Of a DNA stretch of 64,000 nucleotides, positions 35,527 to 44,785 are shown in pieces; positions within the stretch are counted from its first letter, which is position 1, and each line of letters opens with the position of its first letter. The position numbers were made by a program, and so were the translations under genes. The stretch is taken from the NCBI RefSeq assembly GCF_006717045.1, contig NZ_VFPH01000001.1, positions 682,001-746,000 on the forward strand. Reading direction: 5' to 3'. The notes beneath the pieces were generated by a model. That model was not told the DNA's origin. It saw only the letters and a list, made by a program, of their open reading frames with translations, and ran no database searches. The DNA is from Pseudonocardia cypriaca. Its GTDB lineage: Bacteria > Actinomycetota > Actinomycetes > Mycobacteriales > Pseudonocardiaceae.

Positions 35527-36372
35527 ATGATCCTCGAAGACATGACAAGCCGTCCGTTCGCCCAGGTCGACGTCTTCTCCGCCGTCCCGTACCGGGGCAA
35601 CCCGGTCGCGGTCGTGCTCGACGCCGACGGTCTCACCACCGAGCAGATGCAGCGGGTGGCGAACTGGACGAACCTCTCGGAGACGACGTTCGTCCTCCCG
35701 CCGACCGACCCGGCCGCCGACTACCGCGTCCGCATCTTCACCCCGGGGGAGGAGCTCCCGTTCGCCGGCCACCCCACGATCGGCACCTGCCACGCGTGGC
35801 TCGCCCGGAACCCGCAGCACACCGGTGAGACGGTCGTGCAGGAGTGCGCGGCGGGGCTGATCACGTTGCGGCGCACCGGGGACCGGCTCGCTTTCGCGGC
35901 CCCGCCGCTGATGCGCGACGAGCCCGTCGACGAGGAGCTGCAGGAGCGCATCGCGCGCATCCTGGGCGTCGAGCGGGCCGGCATCGTGGACGCTCGGTGG
36001 ATCGACAACGGCCCCGGCTGGGTGGGCGTCCTCCTCGACGACGCGAAGACGGTGCTCGCGGTCGAGCCGAACGCCGAGGACCTCAAGCTCGGGATCGCAG
36101 GCCCCCACTCGGAGGGTTCGCCGGAGGCGGTCGAGGTCAGGGCGTTCTTCCCGGCGGATCGCAGCAGCGTGGAGGACCCGGTGACCGGCAGCCTCAACGC
36201 GGGCCTCGCGATCTGGCTGCTGCGCACCGGCCGTCTCCGGGCGCCGTACGTCGCGTCCCAGGGCACGGCGCTGGGCCGGGCGGGCCGGGTGTACATCGAC
36301 CAGGACGCCGACGGCACGGTCTGGGTGGGCGGCGACGCGGTGGCGTGCGTGCGGGGTGAGATCGAGGTCTGA
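35527..36372 (+). CDS. PhzF-family isomerase-like protein
   Basis: A 281-residue PhzF/YddE-type protein. Signatures are FAQVDVFSAVPYRGNPVAVV, WTNLSETTFVLPP (catalytic Glu), FTPGEELPFAGHPTIGT and EDPVTGSLNAGLA. The fold resembles diaminopimelate epimerase. It is not in a phenazine cluster, so its substrate is unknown. ATG 35527 is used; ATG 35542 is possible. Confidence 0.92.
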   Translation: MILEDMTSRPFAQVDVFSAVPYRGNPVAVVLDADGLTTEQMQRVANWTNLSETTFVLPPTDPAADYRVRIFTPGEELPFAGHPTIGTCHAWLARNPQHTGETVVQECAAGLITLRRTGDRLAFAAPPLMRDEPVDEELQERIARILGVERAGIVDARWIDNGPGWVGVLLDDAKTVLAVEPNAEDLKLGIAGPHSEGSPEAVEVRAFFPADRSSVEDPVTGSLNAGLAIWLLRTGRLRAPYVASQGTALGRAGRVYIDQDADGTVWVGGDAVACVRGEIEV

Positions 36373-36412
36373 CCCTCGCCCGCGGGCCGGAGGTGCGCTA
36401 AGAACTTCTCGT

Positions 36413-37603
36413 ATGGCCCTCGCCTACGTCATCGGCACGTTCGACACGAAGGGTGCGGAGCTGGGCTACGCCGCCGAGCGCCTGCGGGCGGCGGGCGCGG
36501 GGGTCGTCACGGTCGACGTGTCCACCCAGGGGCGGGACGGGCCGGCCGACGTCCCGCCGGACGAGGTGGCGGCACACCATCCCGACGGCGTGGCCGGTGT
36601 CTTCACCGGCGACCGCGGCAGCGCCGTCGCCGCGATGGCGGTGGCCCTCGAGCGGTTCCTGCTGAGCCGGTCGGACGTCGGCGGCGTGCTCGGGCTGGGC
36701 GGCTCGGGCGGCACCGCGCTGGTCACGCCCGCGATGCGGGCGCTACCGGTCGGGGTCGGGAAGATCATGGTCTCGACGGTGGCGTCCGGGAACGTCGCGC
36801 CCTACGTCGACGCCTCCGACGTCGCCATGTGGTACTCCGTCACCGACGTCGCAGGCCTCAACCGCATCTCGCGGCGAGTGATCGGCAACGCCGCCCACGC
36901 GCTCGCGGGCATCGTCACGCACGAGATCCCGGCCGCTGAGGACCGGCCCGCGGTGGGGCTGACGATGTTCGGGGTCACCACGGCGTGCGTCACCGCGGTC
37001 ACCGAGCGGCTCGGTGGCACCGTCGACCCGCTGGTCTTCCACGCCACCGGCACCGGCGGTCGCGCCATGGAGAAACTGGTCGACGACGGCCTGGTCGGCT
37101 CGGTACTGGACATCACCACCACCGAGGTCTGCGACCTGCTCGTCGGCGGGGTCTTCCCGGCCACGGACGACCGGCTCGGCGCGATCGCGCGCACCGGCGT
37201 GCCGTACGTCGGGTCGTGCGGCGCGCTGGACATGGTCAATTTCGGCGCGCGTTCGACGGTGCCGGCGCAGTTCGCCGATCGCACGTTCTACGAGCACAAC
37301 CCGCAGGTCACGCTGATGCGCACCACTCCGGAGGAGTGCGTGGAGTTCGCCCGTTTCATCGCGCGGGGGCTCAACGCGTGCGAGGGGCCGGTGCGCTTCC
37401 TGCTGCCGGCAGGCGGGGTGTCCGCGCTGGACGCGCCGGGGCAGGCGTTCTGGGACCCGGAGGCGGACGAGGCGCTCTTCGCCACCCTCGAGGCAGAGGT
37501 GCGCCAGACCGAGCGGCGGCGCGTCGAGCGCCTGCCGCACCACATCAACGACCCCGAGTTCGCCGACGCGTTGGTGGACGCGTGGCGGGAGGTGCAGAAG
37601 TGA
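36413..37603 (+). CDS. Tm-1-like ATP-binding domain protein (UPF0261)
   Basis: A 396-residue protein beginning AYVIGTFDTKGAELGYAAE, the UPF0261 signature. It has glycine-rich GVLGLGGSGGTALVTPAM and LPVGVGKIMVSTVASGNV segments. In plant Tm-1 this domain is fused to a TIM-barrel; here the barrel is the next gene, overlapping by GTGA. The biochemical role is unknown. Confidence 0.9.
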   Translation: MALAYVIGTFDTKGAELGYAAERLRAAGAGVVTVDVSTQGRDGPADVPPDEVAAHHPDGVAGVFTGDRGSAVAAMAVALERFLLSRSDVGGVLGLGGSGGTALVTPAMRALPVGVGKIMVSTVASGNVAPYVDASDVAMWYSVTDVAGLNRISRRVIGNAAHALAGIVTHEIPAAEDRPAVGLTMFGVTTACVTAVTERLGGTVDPLVFHATGTGGRAMEKLVDDGLVGSVLDITTTEVCDLLVGGVFPATDDRLGAIARTGVPYVGSCGALDMVNFGARSTVPAQFADRTFYEHNPQVTLMRTTPEECVEFARFIARGLNACEGPVRFLLPAGGVSALDAPGQAFWDPEADEALFATLEAEVRQTERRRVERLPHHINDPEFADALVDAWREVQK

Positions 37604-38430
37604 GGTTCGCTCGCGCGGAGCTCGTCGAGAAGTTCCAGGACATGGCCCGGCGCGGTGAGCCGATCGTCGGCGGCGGCGCGGGCACCGGGCTCTCGGCCAA
37701 GTGCGAGGAGGCCGGCGGCATCGACCTCATCGTCATCTACAACTCGGGTCGCTACCGGATGGCCGGCCGCGGCTCGCTCGCCGGTCTGCTCGCCTACGGC
37801 AACGCGAACGAGATCGTGGTGGAGATGGCCGCCGAGGTGCTGCCGGTCGTCCGGCACACCCCGGTGCTGGCCGGCGTCAACGGCACCGACCCGTTCATGA
37901 TCATCGACCGGTTCCTGCGCGAGCTCGCCGACCTGGGTTTCGCCGGCATCCAGAACTTCCCGACCGTCGGCCTGATCGACGGGGTGTTCCGGGCCAACCT
38001 GGAGGAGACCGGCATGGGCTACGGCCTGGAGGTCGACCTCGTCGCGGCCGCCCGCGAGGCCGACCTGCTGACCACTCCGTACGTCTTCTCCGCCGACGAC
38101 GCCCGCGCGATGACCCGCGCGGGCGCCGACATCATCGTCTGCCACATGGGCCTCACCACCGGCGGCTCGATCGGCGCGGAGACGGCGAAGTCGCTCGACG
38201 ACTGCGTCACGCTGATCGACGAGTGGGCCGCCGCCGCTCGTGAGGTCCGCGACGACGTGCTGGTGCTCTGCCACGGCGGCCCGATCGCGATGCCGGACGA
38301 CGCGGCGCACGTGCTGGAGCGCACGAAGAACTGCCACGGCTTCTACGGGGCCTCCTCGATGGAACGGCTGCCCACCGAGAAGGCGCTGACCGAACAGACC
38401 CGCGCGTTCAAGACCCGTCTCACCAAGTAG
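37600..38430 (+). CDS. Phosphoenolpyruvate-hydrolase-like TIM-barrel protein (Tm-1 C-terminal domain type)
   Basis: A 276-residue TIM barrel with the family motifs GGGAGTGLSAKCEEAGGIDLIV, YNSGRYRMAGRGSLAGLL, GVNGTDPF and CHGGPIAMP. It is translationally coupled to the UPF0261 gene, matching the two halves of plant Tm-1. It probably acts with it as a complex. The substrate is unknown. Confidence 0.9.
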   Translation: MRFARAELVEKFQDMARRGEPIVGGGAGTGLSAKCEEAGGIDLIVIYNSGRYRMAGRGSLAGLLAYGNANEIVVEMAAEVLPVVRHTPVLAGVNGTDPFMIIDRFLRELADLGFAGIQNFPTVGLIDGVFRANLEETGMGYGLEVDLVAAAREADLLTTPYVFSADDARAMTRAGADIIVCHMGLTTGGSIGAETAKSLDDCVTLIDEWAAAAREVRDDVLVLCHGGPIAMPDDAAHVLERTKNCHGFYGASSMERLPTEKALTEQTRAFKTRLTK

Positions 38431-38438
38431 GAGCTCCC

Positions 38439-38879
38439 ATGCCCCGTGCGTATGCCAGTGGTGTCGTCCCCGCCTCCGCGGACGCGGTCTGGTCGCACAT
38501 CCGCGACTTCGACAGCCTGCCCAAGTGGCATCCGGCGATCACCGCGAGCGAGCTGACCTCCGGGACCGGCGCGGAGGTCGGCGCGGTGCGGAAGCTGACG
38601 CTCGGCGACGGTGGCATCGTCGTCGAGCGGCTGCTGGTCCTGGACGACCCGGACCGCAGCCTCACCTACGAGTTCCTGGAGAACCCGTTCGGCGCCCGCC
38701 GCTACGTCGCGACGCTGCGGGTGGCTCCGGTGACGGCCACCGGGGAGGCGTTCGTCGAGTGGTGGGCGGAGTTCGACGCGGACGCGGCCGACGAGAAGCG
38801 GCTGACCGACTTCTTCGCGGACGGGGTGTACGGCGGCGGCATCGGGGCTCTGCGGGAGCATTTCGCCGCGGCGGGCTGA
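38439..38879 (+). CDS. SRPBCC-family protein
   Basis: A 146-residue helix-grip protein of the polyketide-cyclase/START type. It opens with VPASADAVWSHIRDFDSLPKWHPAI and ends GIGALREHFAA, as in MxaD-like members. It lies 8 bp after the TIM-barrel gene with AGGAG upstream, so it belongs to that operon. A hydrophobic ligand is likely but unidentified. Confidence 0.9.
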   Translation: MPRAYASGVVPASADAVWSHIRDFDSLPKWHPAITASELTSGTGAEVGAVRKLTLGDGGIVVERLLVLDDPDRSLTYEFLENPFGARRYVATLRVAPVTATGEAFVEWWAEFDADAADEKRLTDFFADGVYGGGIGALREHFAAAG

Positions 38880-38893
38880 GGAGGCGGAGGCGT

Positions 38894-41644
38894 TCACCGG
38901 GTTTCCCTCGCCAGCTCGGTGCGCCGGGTGATCCCGAGCTTGCGGTACGCCGCGCCGAGGTGCGTCTCGACGGTCTTGGTCGTGACGAACAGGGTCTGGG
39001 CGATCTCGCGGTTGCTCAGCCCGTCCCGCGCGAGCTGGACGATCCGGCGTTCGCTGGGGGTCAGCGCGTCCCACCCGGTCGTCGCGGGCCGGCGGGGCCG
39101 GGCGCCGCAGGCGGTGAGCTCCTCGCGGGCGTGGGCGACCAGCGCGGCGGCGCCGCACGCATGCGCCTCGTGCATGCCGTGTTCGAGGATCTGCCGAGCG
39201 TCGGTGCGGGAGTTGGCCCGCCGCAGCGCCGCACCGAGGCTGACGGTGGCGCGGGCGTGATCCAGCCGGGCCGGCGTGGCGGCCAGCACCTCGACGGCCT
39301 CCCGCAGGGTGTCCACCGAGTCGTCGACCAGCCCACGGGCGTTGAGGGCCAGGCCGAGCGCCCGCGGAGCCGCGAACCGCCGGGCGAGGAGCACGGCCTC
39401 GTCGGCGACGTCCCGTGCCTCGCCGAGGCGCCCGAGCCGACGCAGCACCGACGCGGCGGCCGGGCGCCACGGCACGAGCCCGGGGTGGTCGAGCTGGCGC
39501 TCGGCCCGGCCGCCGGCCGCGCGGAGATCCGCCAGCGCCTCCTCCGCGCGACCCTGTGCCGCCCGCAGGTGCCCGCGCGCCTCGAGGAGCACCGAGAGGT
39601 TCGCCGGCACACCGCTGCGGCACAGCACGTCCTCGGCCTCGGCGAGCTCGCCCCGCTCGACCAGGCAGCGCACGAGCCACGCCACGGTCCACCGGCGCGC
39701 CGACGGGCCGGCGGCCTCCTGGGCGATCCGGTCGGCGAGGCGGGCATCGGCCTCGGCGTCGGGGACCATCCCGAGCCGGTGGTTCAGCATCGCGCGGAAC
39801 GTGGTGGCCTCGCCGAGCTGCAGGAGTGACCCGTGGTGCCGCGCCACCGCGATCACCCGGTCGAGCGTGGTGCGGGCAGGCCCGACCCGGTCGAGGGCGA
39901 GCAGGACGTTGACCGCAGCGGCGACGAGGCCGAGCGTGGGCCCGTCGATGTCGTTCGCCACGGCGGCCGCGCGTACGGCCAGGTCGGCCGCCCGGTCGGC
40001 GGTCGGCGCCCCGCCCAGCAGCGCGTCGAACGCCAGGACCAGCAGGACGTTCGCGCCCGCTGCGCCGCCCGCCGCGGCGCGGGGTTCGAGGGCCCGGGCG
40101 CGGGCGATCATCTCCGCCCGGCGCCCCGGATCCAGCCAGCGGACGAACACGGCCTCGGCCTCGACCTGGTACCGCAGCCCGTCCTCCAGCTGGTCGAGCC
40201 GGTCGTCCACTTCCGCGAGGAAGCGATCCGCGGTGCGGAAGTCGGACGCCGACCGCGCAGCCCCGGATGCCACGAGCGCGACGCGGGCGCGGAACGCGGT
40301 GTCCGGGGTGAGCTCGAGTGCCTCGGACAGGGTGGCGAACGCGTCGGGTGCCGAGACCTCCAGCTGGGCGGTTCCCAGTTCGAGCCGGATCTCGGCACGG
40401 ACGGCGGGGTCGGGCGGCTCGGCGAGTGCGCGGCGCAGGTAGGCGACGGCGGTGGCCGGTGCTCCCTTCCGGAGCGCGCTGCGAGCGGCATCGCGCAGCG
40501 CCGCCACCACCCACGGATCGCCGAGTCGCTCGGTGGCCATGAGGTGACCGGCCACGCGCTCGGGGTCGGCGCCCTCCGCGTGGAGGCGCCGCGCGGCGTC
40601 GAGATGGCCGTGGTGCCGCTCGCCGGGCGTCATGTGGTCCGCGACGACCTGTGCCACCAGGGGATGGGTGAAGGCGAGGGGTCGCACTGGCACGAGCAGC
40701 CCGGCCGCGGCCAGCGCGTCGGCCGCCTCGGCCGCCTCGTCGTGATCCAGCTCGGCGAGCGCCGCGACGTGTCGCAGCTCCGCGTCCGGGCCGAGGACCG
40801 CGACCGCCCTCGCTGCCGCTGCGGACGCCGGCGGGAGCCTGCGCAGCCGGGGCAGCACGGACGTCGCCACGATCGCGGGGGCCCGATCGTGCACGGCGGC
40901 GACGCGGTCGTCCGGTGGCGCATCACCGACGGCGTCGACGAGGGCGAGCAGCAGCATCGGGTTGCCGCCGCACGCCTCGTGGCACGCCGCGCAGAACTCC
41001 GGCGTCGGGGCCGTGTAGCGCGTGCGGAGCAGGGCATCGCTTCCGGCACGGGTGAGCGGGCCGGGGCGCAGCACCGTGGCCACCGGTTCGGACCGGATCG
41101 CGGCGAGCAGACCTGAGGCGGACCCACCGGCCTCGGGGCGAGCCGCGACGACGAGACCGATCGGGAGGTCGGCGATGCGGTGGGCCAGGTAGGCCAGCGC
41201 CCGCAGCGACGGCTCGTCGGCCCAGTGCGCGTCGTCGACGATCAGGACGAGCGGGTCCTGGTCGGCGAGGTTCACGGTGAGCCAATACAGGCCGTGCAGG
41301 CGTTCGGCGATGCCGGCGGGGCTGCCGGGTTCCCCCAGGACGATCACCGGGGCCGCCAGTCGGGCAGGCCCCGCGAGCAGCTCCGCGGCACCGCCGGTGG
41401 CCAGCACCGGCTCGAACAGCGCGCGCACGAGCCCGAACGCGTACTCCCGCTCCACCTCGCCGGCCCGCGCGACGAGTGGGCGCAGGCCCACGGCGCGCGC
41501 CCGCTGAGCCGCCGCGTCGAGCAGGCGGGTCTTGCCGATCCCCGCCGGGCCCTCGACGAACAGGACCCGGCCCAACCCGCCGGCGACCGCGTCCACCAGG
41601 GCGTCGACGCAGCCGAGCTCCGCCTCCCGTTCGAGCAGCACCAT
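38894..41644 (-). CDS. Large ATP-binding LuxR (LAL) regulator
   Basis: A 916-residue LAL/STAND regulator. The P-loop GPAGIGKTRLL is at about residue 32 and Walker B LVLIVDDAHWAD at about 138. The long middle is TPR-like. The C-terminal LuxR helix-turn-helix is LTPSERRIVQLARDGLSNREIAQTLF-like with TKTVETHL. It is divergent from the acyl-CoA ligase across 99 bp, so it probably controls that gene. The start at 41644 is the Met beginning the conserved VLLERE; earlier starts are possible. Confidence 0.92.
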   Translation of the reverse strand: MVLLEREAELGCVDALVDAVAGGLGRVLFVEGPAGIGKTRLLDAAAQRARAVGLRPLVARAGEVEREYAFGLVRALFEPVLATGGAAELLAGPARLAAPVIVLGEPGSPAGIAERLHGLYWLTVNLADQDPLVLIVDDAHWADEPSLRALAYLAHRIADLPIGLVVAARPEAGGSASGLLAAIRSEPVATVLRPGPLTRAGSDALLRTRYTAPTPEFCAACHEACGGNPMLLLALVDAVGDAPPDDRVAAVHDRAPAIVATSVLPRLRRLPPASAAAARAVAVLGPDAELRHVAALAELDHDEAAEAADALAAAGLLVPVRPLAFTHPLVAQVVADHMTPGERHHGHLDAARRLHAEGADPERVAGHLMATERLGDPWVVAALRDAARSALRKGAPATAVAYLRRALAEPPDPAVRAEIRLELGTAQLEVSAPDAFATLSEALELTPDTAFRARVALVASGAARSASDFRTADRFLAEVDDRLDQLEDGLRYQVEAEAVFVRWLDPGRRAEMIARARALEPRAAAGGAAGANVLLVLAFDALLGGAPTADRAADLAVRAAAVANDIDGPTLGLVAAAVNVLLALDRVGPARTTLDRVIAVARHHGSLLQLGEATTFRAMLNHRLGMVPDAEADARLADRIAQEAAGPSARRWTVAWLVRCLVERGELAEAEDVLCRSGVPANLSVLLEARGHLRAAQGRAEEALADLRAAGGRAERQLDHPGLVPWRPAAASVLRRLGRLGEARDVADEAVLLARRFAAPRALGLALNARGLVDDSVDTLREAVEVLAATPARLDHARATVSLGAALRRANSRTDARQILEHGMHEAHACGAAALVAHAREELTACGARPRRPATTGWDALTPSERRIVQLARDGLSNREIAQTLFVTTKTVETHLGAAYRKLGITRRTELARETR

Positions 41645-41743
41645 CCGCCACCACCCCCGAAATCCCGGGGTCCCACCCCGAGGCGATCTCACGCCTCGCT
41701 CGGGTTGTGTTCGACGCACGATAGCCCGCGCGAGGGAGGCACG

Positions 41744-43303
41744 ATGATCATCACGAGTGCGTTCGCAGATGTCGACGTCCCCGACGTCGCGGTGCCCGAG
41801 TACGTGCTCGCGCACGCACCGGAGCGGGAGGCGAAACCCGCGATCGTGGACGGCGCGAGCGGGCGTGCCCTCACCTACGCGGACCTGGTCGCCGGCGTCC
41901 GCCGCTGCGCCACGGGCCTGGCCGCCCGCGGCCTGCTGCCGGGCGAGGTGTTCGCGATCATGATGCCGAACCTCCCCGAGTTCGCGGTCGCCTATCACGG
42001 CGCGCTGACCGCAGGCGGCGTCGTGACCACGCTGAGCCCGCTCGCCACCGTCGACGAGGCGGCGTACCAGCTAGCCGACACGTCCGCCCGGTTCCTGCTC
42101 ACCGTCCCGCCCTGCCTGGAGATCGCGCTCGCCGCCGCCGAGAAGGCCGGCGTCGAGCGGGTGTTCGTGCTCGGCGCGACGGCCCCCGGCGCCTCGGCGT
42201 TCTCGGAGCTGCTCGGGCACGGCGACGCCCCACCGGCCGTGCGCATCGACCCCTCCCACGACCTGGCCGCTCTCCTGTGCTCCAGTGGCACCACCGGCTG
42301 GCCGAAGGGCGTGATGCTCACCCACCGCGCACTGGTCGCCGCGCTGGTGGAGCTGGACCGGCTCGCCCCGTTCGGCGAGCAGGAACGGCCGATCTGCCCG
42401 ATCCCGTACTTCCACATGGCGGGCCAGGCGGTCGGCATGAACAAGGTGCTGCGGGCCGGCGCCACCGTCGTCACCATGTCCCGCTTCGACGTCGAGTCGT
42501 TCCTCGCGTTGATCCAGCGGTACCGCGTGACGACGGTGCTCGGCGCACCGCCGATCGTCCTCGCGCTGGCGAAGCACCCGCTGGTGGACCGCTACGACCT
42601 GTCGTCGCTGGAGAAGGTCGTGTGCGGGTCGGCGCCGCTGTCCGCGCAGATGCAGACCGCGTGCGCGCAGCGCCTGGGCCGGTTCGTGGGACAGGCCTAC
42701 GGGCTCACCGAGACCGGGTTGATCATCTCCGCCTCCCCGCACGACGGGCGTCCTGCGCGGCCCGGATCGGCCGGGATGCTCGTGCCGAACACCGAGGCCC
42801 GCGTGGTCGAGCCCACGACGGGCGCCGAGCTGCCGGCCGGCGAGGTCGGCGAGCTGTGGGTGCGCGGCCCGCAGCTGATGACCGGCTACCTCGGCAATTC
42901 GGAGGCCACCGCCGAGACGCTCGACACCGACGGCTGGCTGCACACCGGTGACCTCGTCCGCATCGACGCCGACGGCTGGCTCTTCGTCGTCGACCGGGTG
43001 AAGGAACTGATCAAGTACAAGGGCCACCAGGTCGCCCCTGCCCAGCTCGAGGCGTTGCTGGGCGAGCACCCGGCGGTCGCCGACTGCGCGGTCATCGGGC
43101 GCCCCGACGAGGTGGCGGGGGAGATCCCGGTGGCCTATGTGGTGCGGCGACGCGAGGTCGACGCCGACGAGCTGATCGGCCACGTCGCCGCGCGGGTCTC
43201 GCCATCGCGTCGCGTGCGCGCCGTGGTATTCGTGGACGAGGTCCCGCGCTCCCCGGCCGGCAAGATTCTCCGCAGGGTCCTCGCCGGCCGCGAGCGTTCG
43301 TGA
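41744..43303 (+). CDS. 4-coumarate-CoA-ligase-like acyl-CoA synthetase
   Basis: A 519-residue ANL-superfamily enzyme that activates a carboxylic acid with ATP and CoA. Visible motifs are the P-loop LLCSSGTTGWPKGVMLTHR (about residue 180), YGLTETG, the hinge TGDLVRIDADGWLFVVDRVKE and the catalytic Lys in SPAGKILRR near the C-terminus. Its overall form resembles the aryl/fatty acid 4CL group. GAGGGAGG precedes ATG 41744. It is divergent from the LAL regulator. The acid substrate is unknown. Confidence 0.93.
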   Translation: MIITSAFADVDVPDVAVPEYVLAHAPEREAKPAIVDGASGRALTYADLVAGVRRCATGLAARGLLPGEVFAIMMPNLPEFAVAYHGALTAGGVVTTLSPLATVDEAAYQLADTSARFLLTVPPCLEIALAAAEKAGVERVFVLGATAPGASAFSELLGHGDAPPAVRIDPSHDLAALLCSSGTTGWPKGVMLTHRALVAALVELDRLAPFGEQERPICPIPYFHMAGQAVGMNKVLRAGATVVTMSRFDVESFLALIQRYRVTTVLGAPPIVLALAKHPLVDRYDLSSLEKVVCGSAPLSAQMQTACAQRLGRFVGQAYGLTETGLIISASPHDGRPARPGSAGMLVPNTEARVVEPTTGAELPAGEVGELWVRGPQLMTGYLGNSEATAETLDTDGWLHTGDLVRIDADGWLFVVDRVKELIKYKGHQVAPAQLEALLGEHPAVADCAVIGRPDEVAGEIPVAYVVRRREVDADELIGHVAARVSPSRRVRAVVFVDEVPRSPAGKILRRVLAGRERS

Positions 43304-43315
43304 TCGAATAGCCGG

Positions 43316-43771
43316 ATGGACAGGCTGCGGGTCGCGTCTCTCCTCCCCGGCCTGACCGGCCGTGGGGTGCTGCTGGCCGCACCGGTTGACGCCGACCACG
43401 TGCGCAGGACCCTCTCCACGAGCGGGTTCGCCGTGGCCGAGGTCGCCGGTCCGGCTGCCGGGATGCGCGAGGCGCAGGCGGCGATCGCGCGGGCGCTGCG
43501 ACTGCCCGATACGGCGGGGCGCAACCTGGACGCGTTGGTCGACTCGCTGCGCGACCTGGCCACGTGGTGGCCCGACGACGAGCGGGTCGCCCTGCTCTGG
43601 CCCGGCGCCGAGCAGCTGGTGGAGGGTGATCTCCCCGGCTTCCTCACGCTGACCGAGATCCTGCGTGCCGCCACCGACGACCTGTGGCGCGGCGGCGGCA
43701 CCGGCGACCGCCAGTTCGAGACGGTCGCGTTCGTCCGTCGCCACGGCGTTCGGGCGCTGGGGGAAGCATGA
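43316..43771 (+). CDS. Barstar-family RNase inhibitor
   Basis: A 151-residue protein with the barstar pattern: an N-terminal beta-alpha unit, then ALRLPDTAGRNLDALVDSLRDLATWW (the family's GxNxDALxDxL helix), then ERVALLWPGAEQLV. Barstars block secreted guanyl-specific RNases inside the producer. The stop overlaps the start of an RNase gene (ATGA), making an inhibitor-toxin pair in which the inhibitor is translated first. Confidence 0.88.
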   Translation: MDRLRVASLLPGLTGRGVLLAAPVDADHVRRTLSTSGFAVAEVAGPAAGMREAQAAIARALRLPDTAGRNLDALVDSLRDLATWWPDDERVALLWPGAEQLVEGDLPGFLTLTEILRAATDDLWRGGGTGDRQFETVAFVRRHGVRALGEA

Positions 43772-44181
43772 TCCGCGCGGTGCTCGCCCTGCTGCTGGCC
43801 GTGTTCGCGCTGGCCGGCTGCCAGGCGGCACCGAGTTCTGCGCAGCCCGCGACCAGCCTGCCCGCCTCAGCGGCGGCCGCCGCCGTCCCCGCGTGCACGA
43901 AGGATCTGCCGCCGGAGGCGCGGGAGGTGGTCGAGGACGTCGAGGCAGGCGGTCCGTACGAGTACCCGCGCAACGACGGCGTCACGTTCGGCAACCGCGA
44001 GGGCCTGCTGCCCGACGAGGCTCCCGGCTACTACCGCGAGTTCACGGTGAGGACGCCCGGCGCGAGCAACCGCGGGGCCCGCCGGATCGTCACCGGTGGG
44101 CCGGACGAGCGCGACCCGGAACACTGGTACTACACCGACGACCACTATGAGAGCTTCTGTGAGTTCACCCCACAGCCCTGA
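43768..44181 (+). CDS. Guanyl-specific ribonuclease (RNase Sa/barnase-like) lipoprotein
   Basis: A 137-residue exported RNase with a lipobox (ALAGC, C18). Mature residues match RNase Sa: PYEYPRNDGVTFGNREGLLP, the catalytic Glu in YYREFTV (E91), the Arg pair in GARRIVTGG (105-106) and the His in TDDHYESF (H126). A short Asp/Glu-rich insert precedes the His. Secreted RNase Sa proteins are normally free; the lipobox predicts membrane anchoring. It is coupled to the barstar gene. Confidence 0.88.
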   Translation: MIRAVLALLLAVFALAGCQAAPSSAQPATSLPASAAAAAVPACTKDLPPEAREVVEDVEAGGPYEYPRNDGVTFGNREGLLPDEAPGYYREFTVRTPGASNRGARRIVTGGPDERDPEHWYYTDDHYESFCEFTPQP

Positions 44182-44665
44182 CGCCCCGCGCCGGCTCGTG
44201 GTGCTCCGGCACGCGAAGTCGGACTGGCCCGACGGCGTGCCCGACCCGCAACGGCCGCTGAACGCTCGCGGCCGCCGGGATGCGCCCGCCGTCGGGCGCT
44301 GGATCCGGGACCGGGTCGGGCCCCTCGACGCGGTCGTGTGCTCGCCCGCCATCCGCACCCGCCAGACGTGGCGGCTGCTCGCGGCCGAGCTCGACGCCCC
44401 GCCCGATCCGATCGTCGACGACCGCGTGTACGCGGCGCCGGTCGAGACGCTGCTCGCCGTCGTGAGGGACATTCCCGAGGACGTCGGCACCGCGCTCCTC
44501 GTGGGCCACAACCCGGGTGTCGCGGGCCTCGTCGCCGTGCTGACCGGCGAGGAGGTGGAGATGAAGACGTCGGCGATCACGGTCCTCGGCCTCACCGCCT
44601 CCTGGGTGGACGCGGCGCCGGGCGGTGTGAGCCTGATCGACCACGCCACACCGCGCGGGTCCTGA
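44159..44665 (+). CDS. SixA-like histidine phosphatase
   Basis: A 168-residue member of the histidine phosphatase superfamily. The catalytic RHG-type motif is LVVLRHAKSDWPDG, with the second Arg in SPAIRTRQTW and the late His in VGHNPGVAGL. SixA proteins dephosphorylate phosphohistidine on regulatory proteins. GTG 44159 (or ATG 44147) lies inside the end of the RNase gene. Confidence 0.9.
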   Translation: MSSPHSPDAPRRLVVLRHAKSDWPDGVPDPQRPLNARGRRDAPAVGRWIRDRVGPLDAVVCSPAIRTRQTWRLLAAELDAPPDPIVDDRVYAAPVETLLAVVRDIPEDVGTALLVGHNPGVAGLVAVLTGEEVEMKTSAITVLGLTASWVDAAPGGVSLIDHATPRGS

Positions 44666-44773
44666 CGCCGGCCTGGGCAGCGGCCCCGCGCACAACGGCG
44701 GGCGCGCGGCGGAGATCGTGCGTCACCTGGCGGAGCTGGTCCGGCCCCGCGGCACCGGTGCGCCCGGTCTGGC

Positions 44774-44779
44774 TACGAT
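44774..44779 (+). promoter_or_regulatory. -10 element of a probable leaderless promoter
   Basis: TACGAT is followed by exactly 6 bases and then GTG 44786, with no ribosome binding site. It is the same arrangement as at 4313 and 8399. Confidence 0.5.
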
Positions 44780-44785
44780 CCGCCG

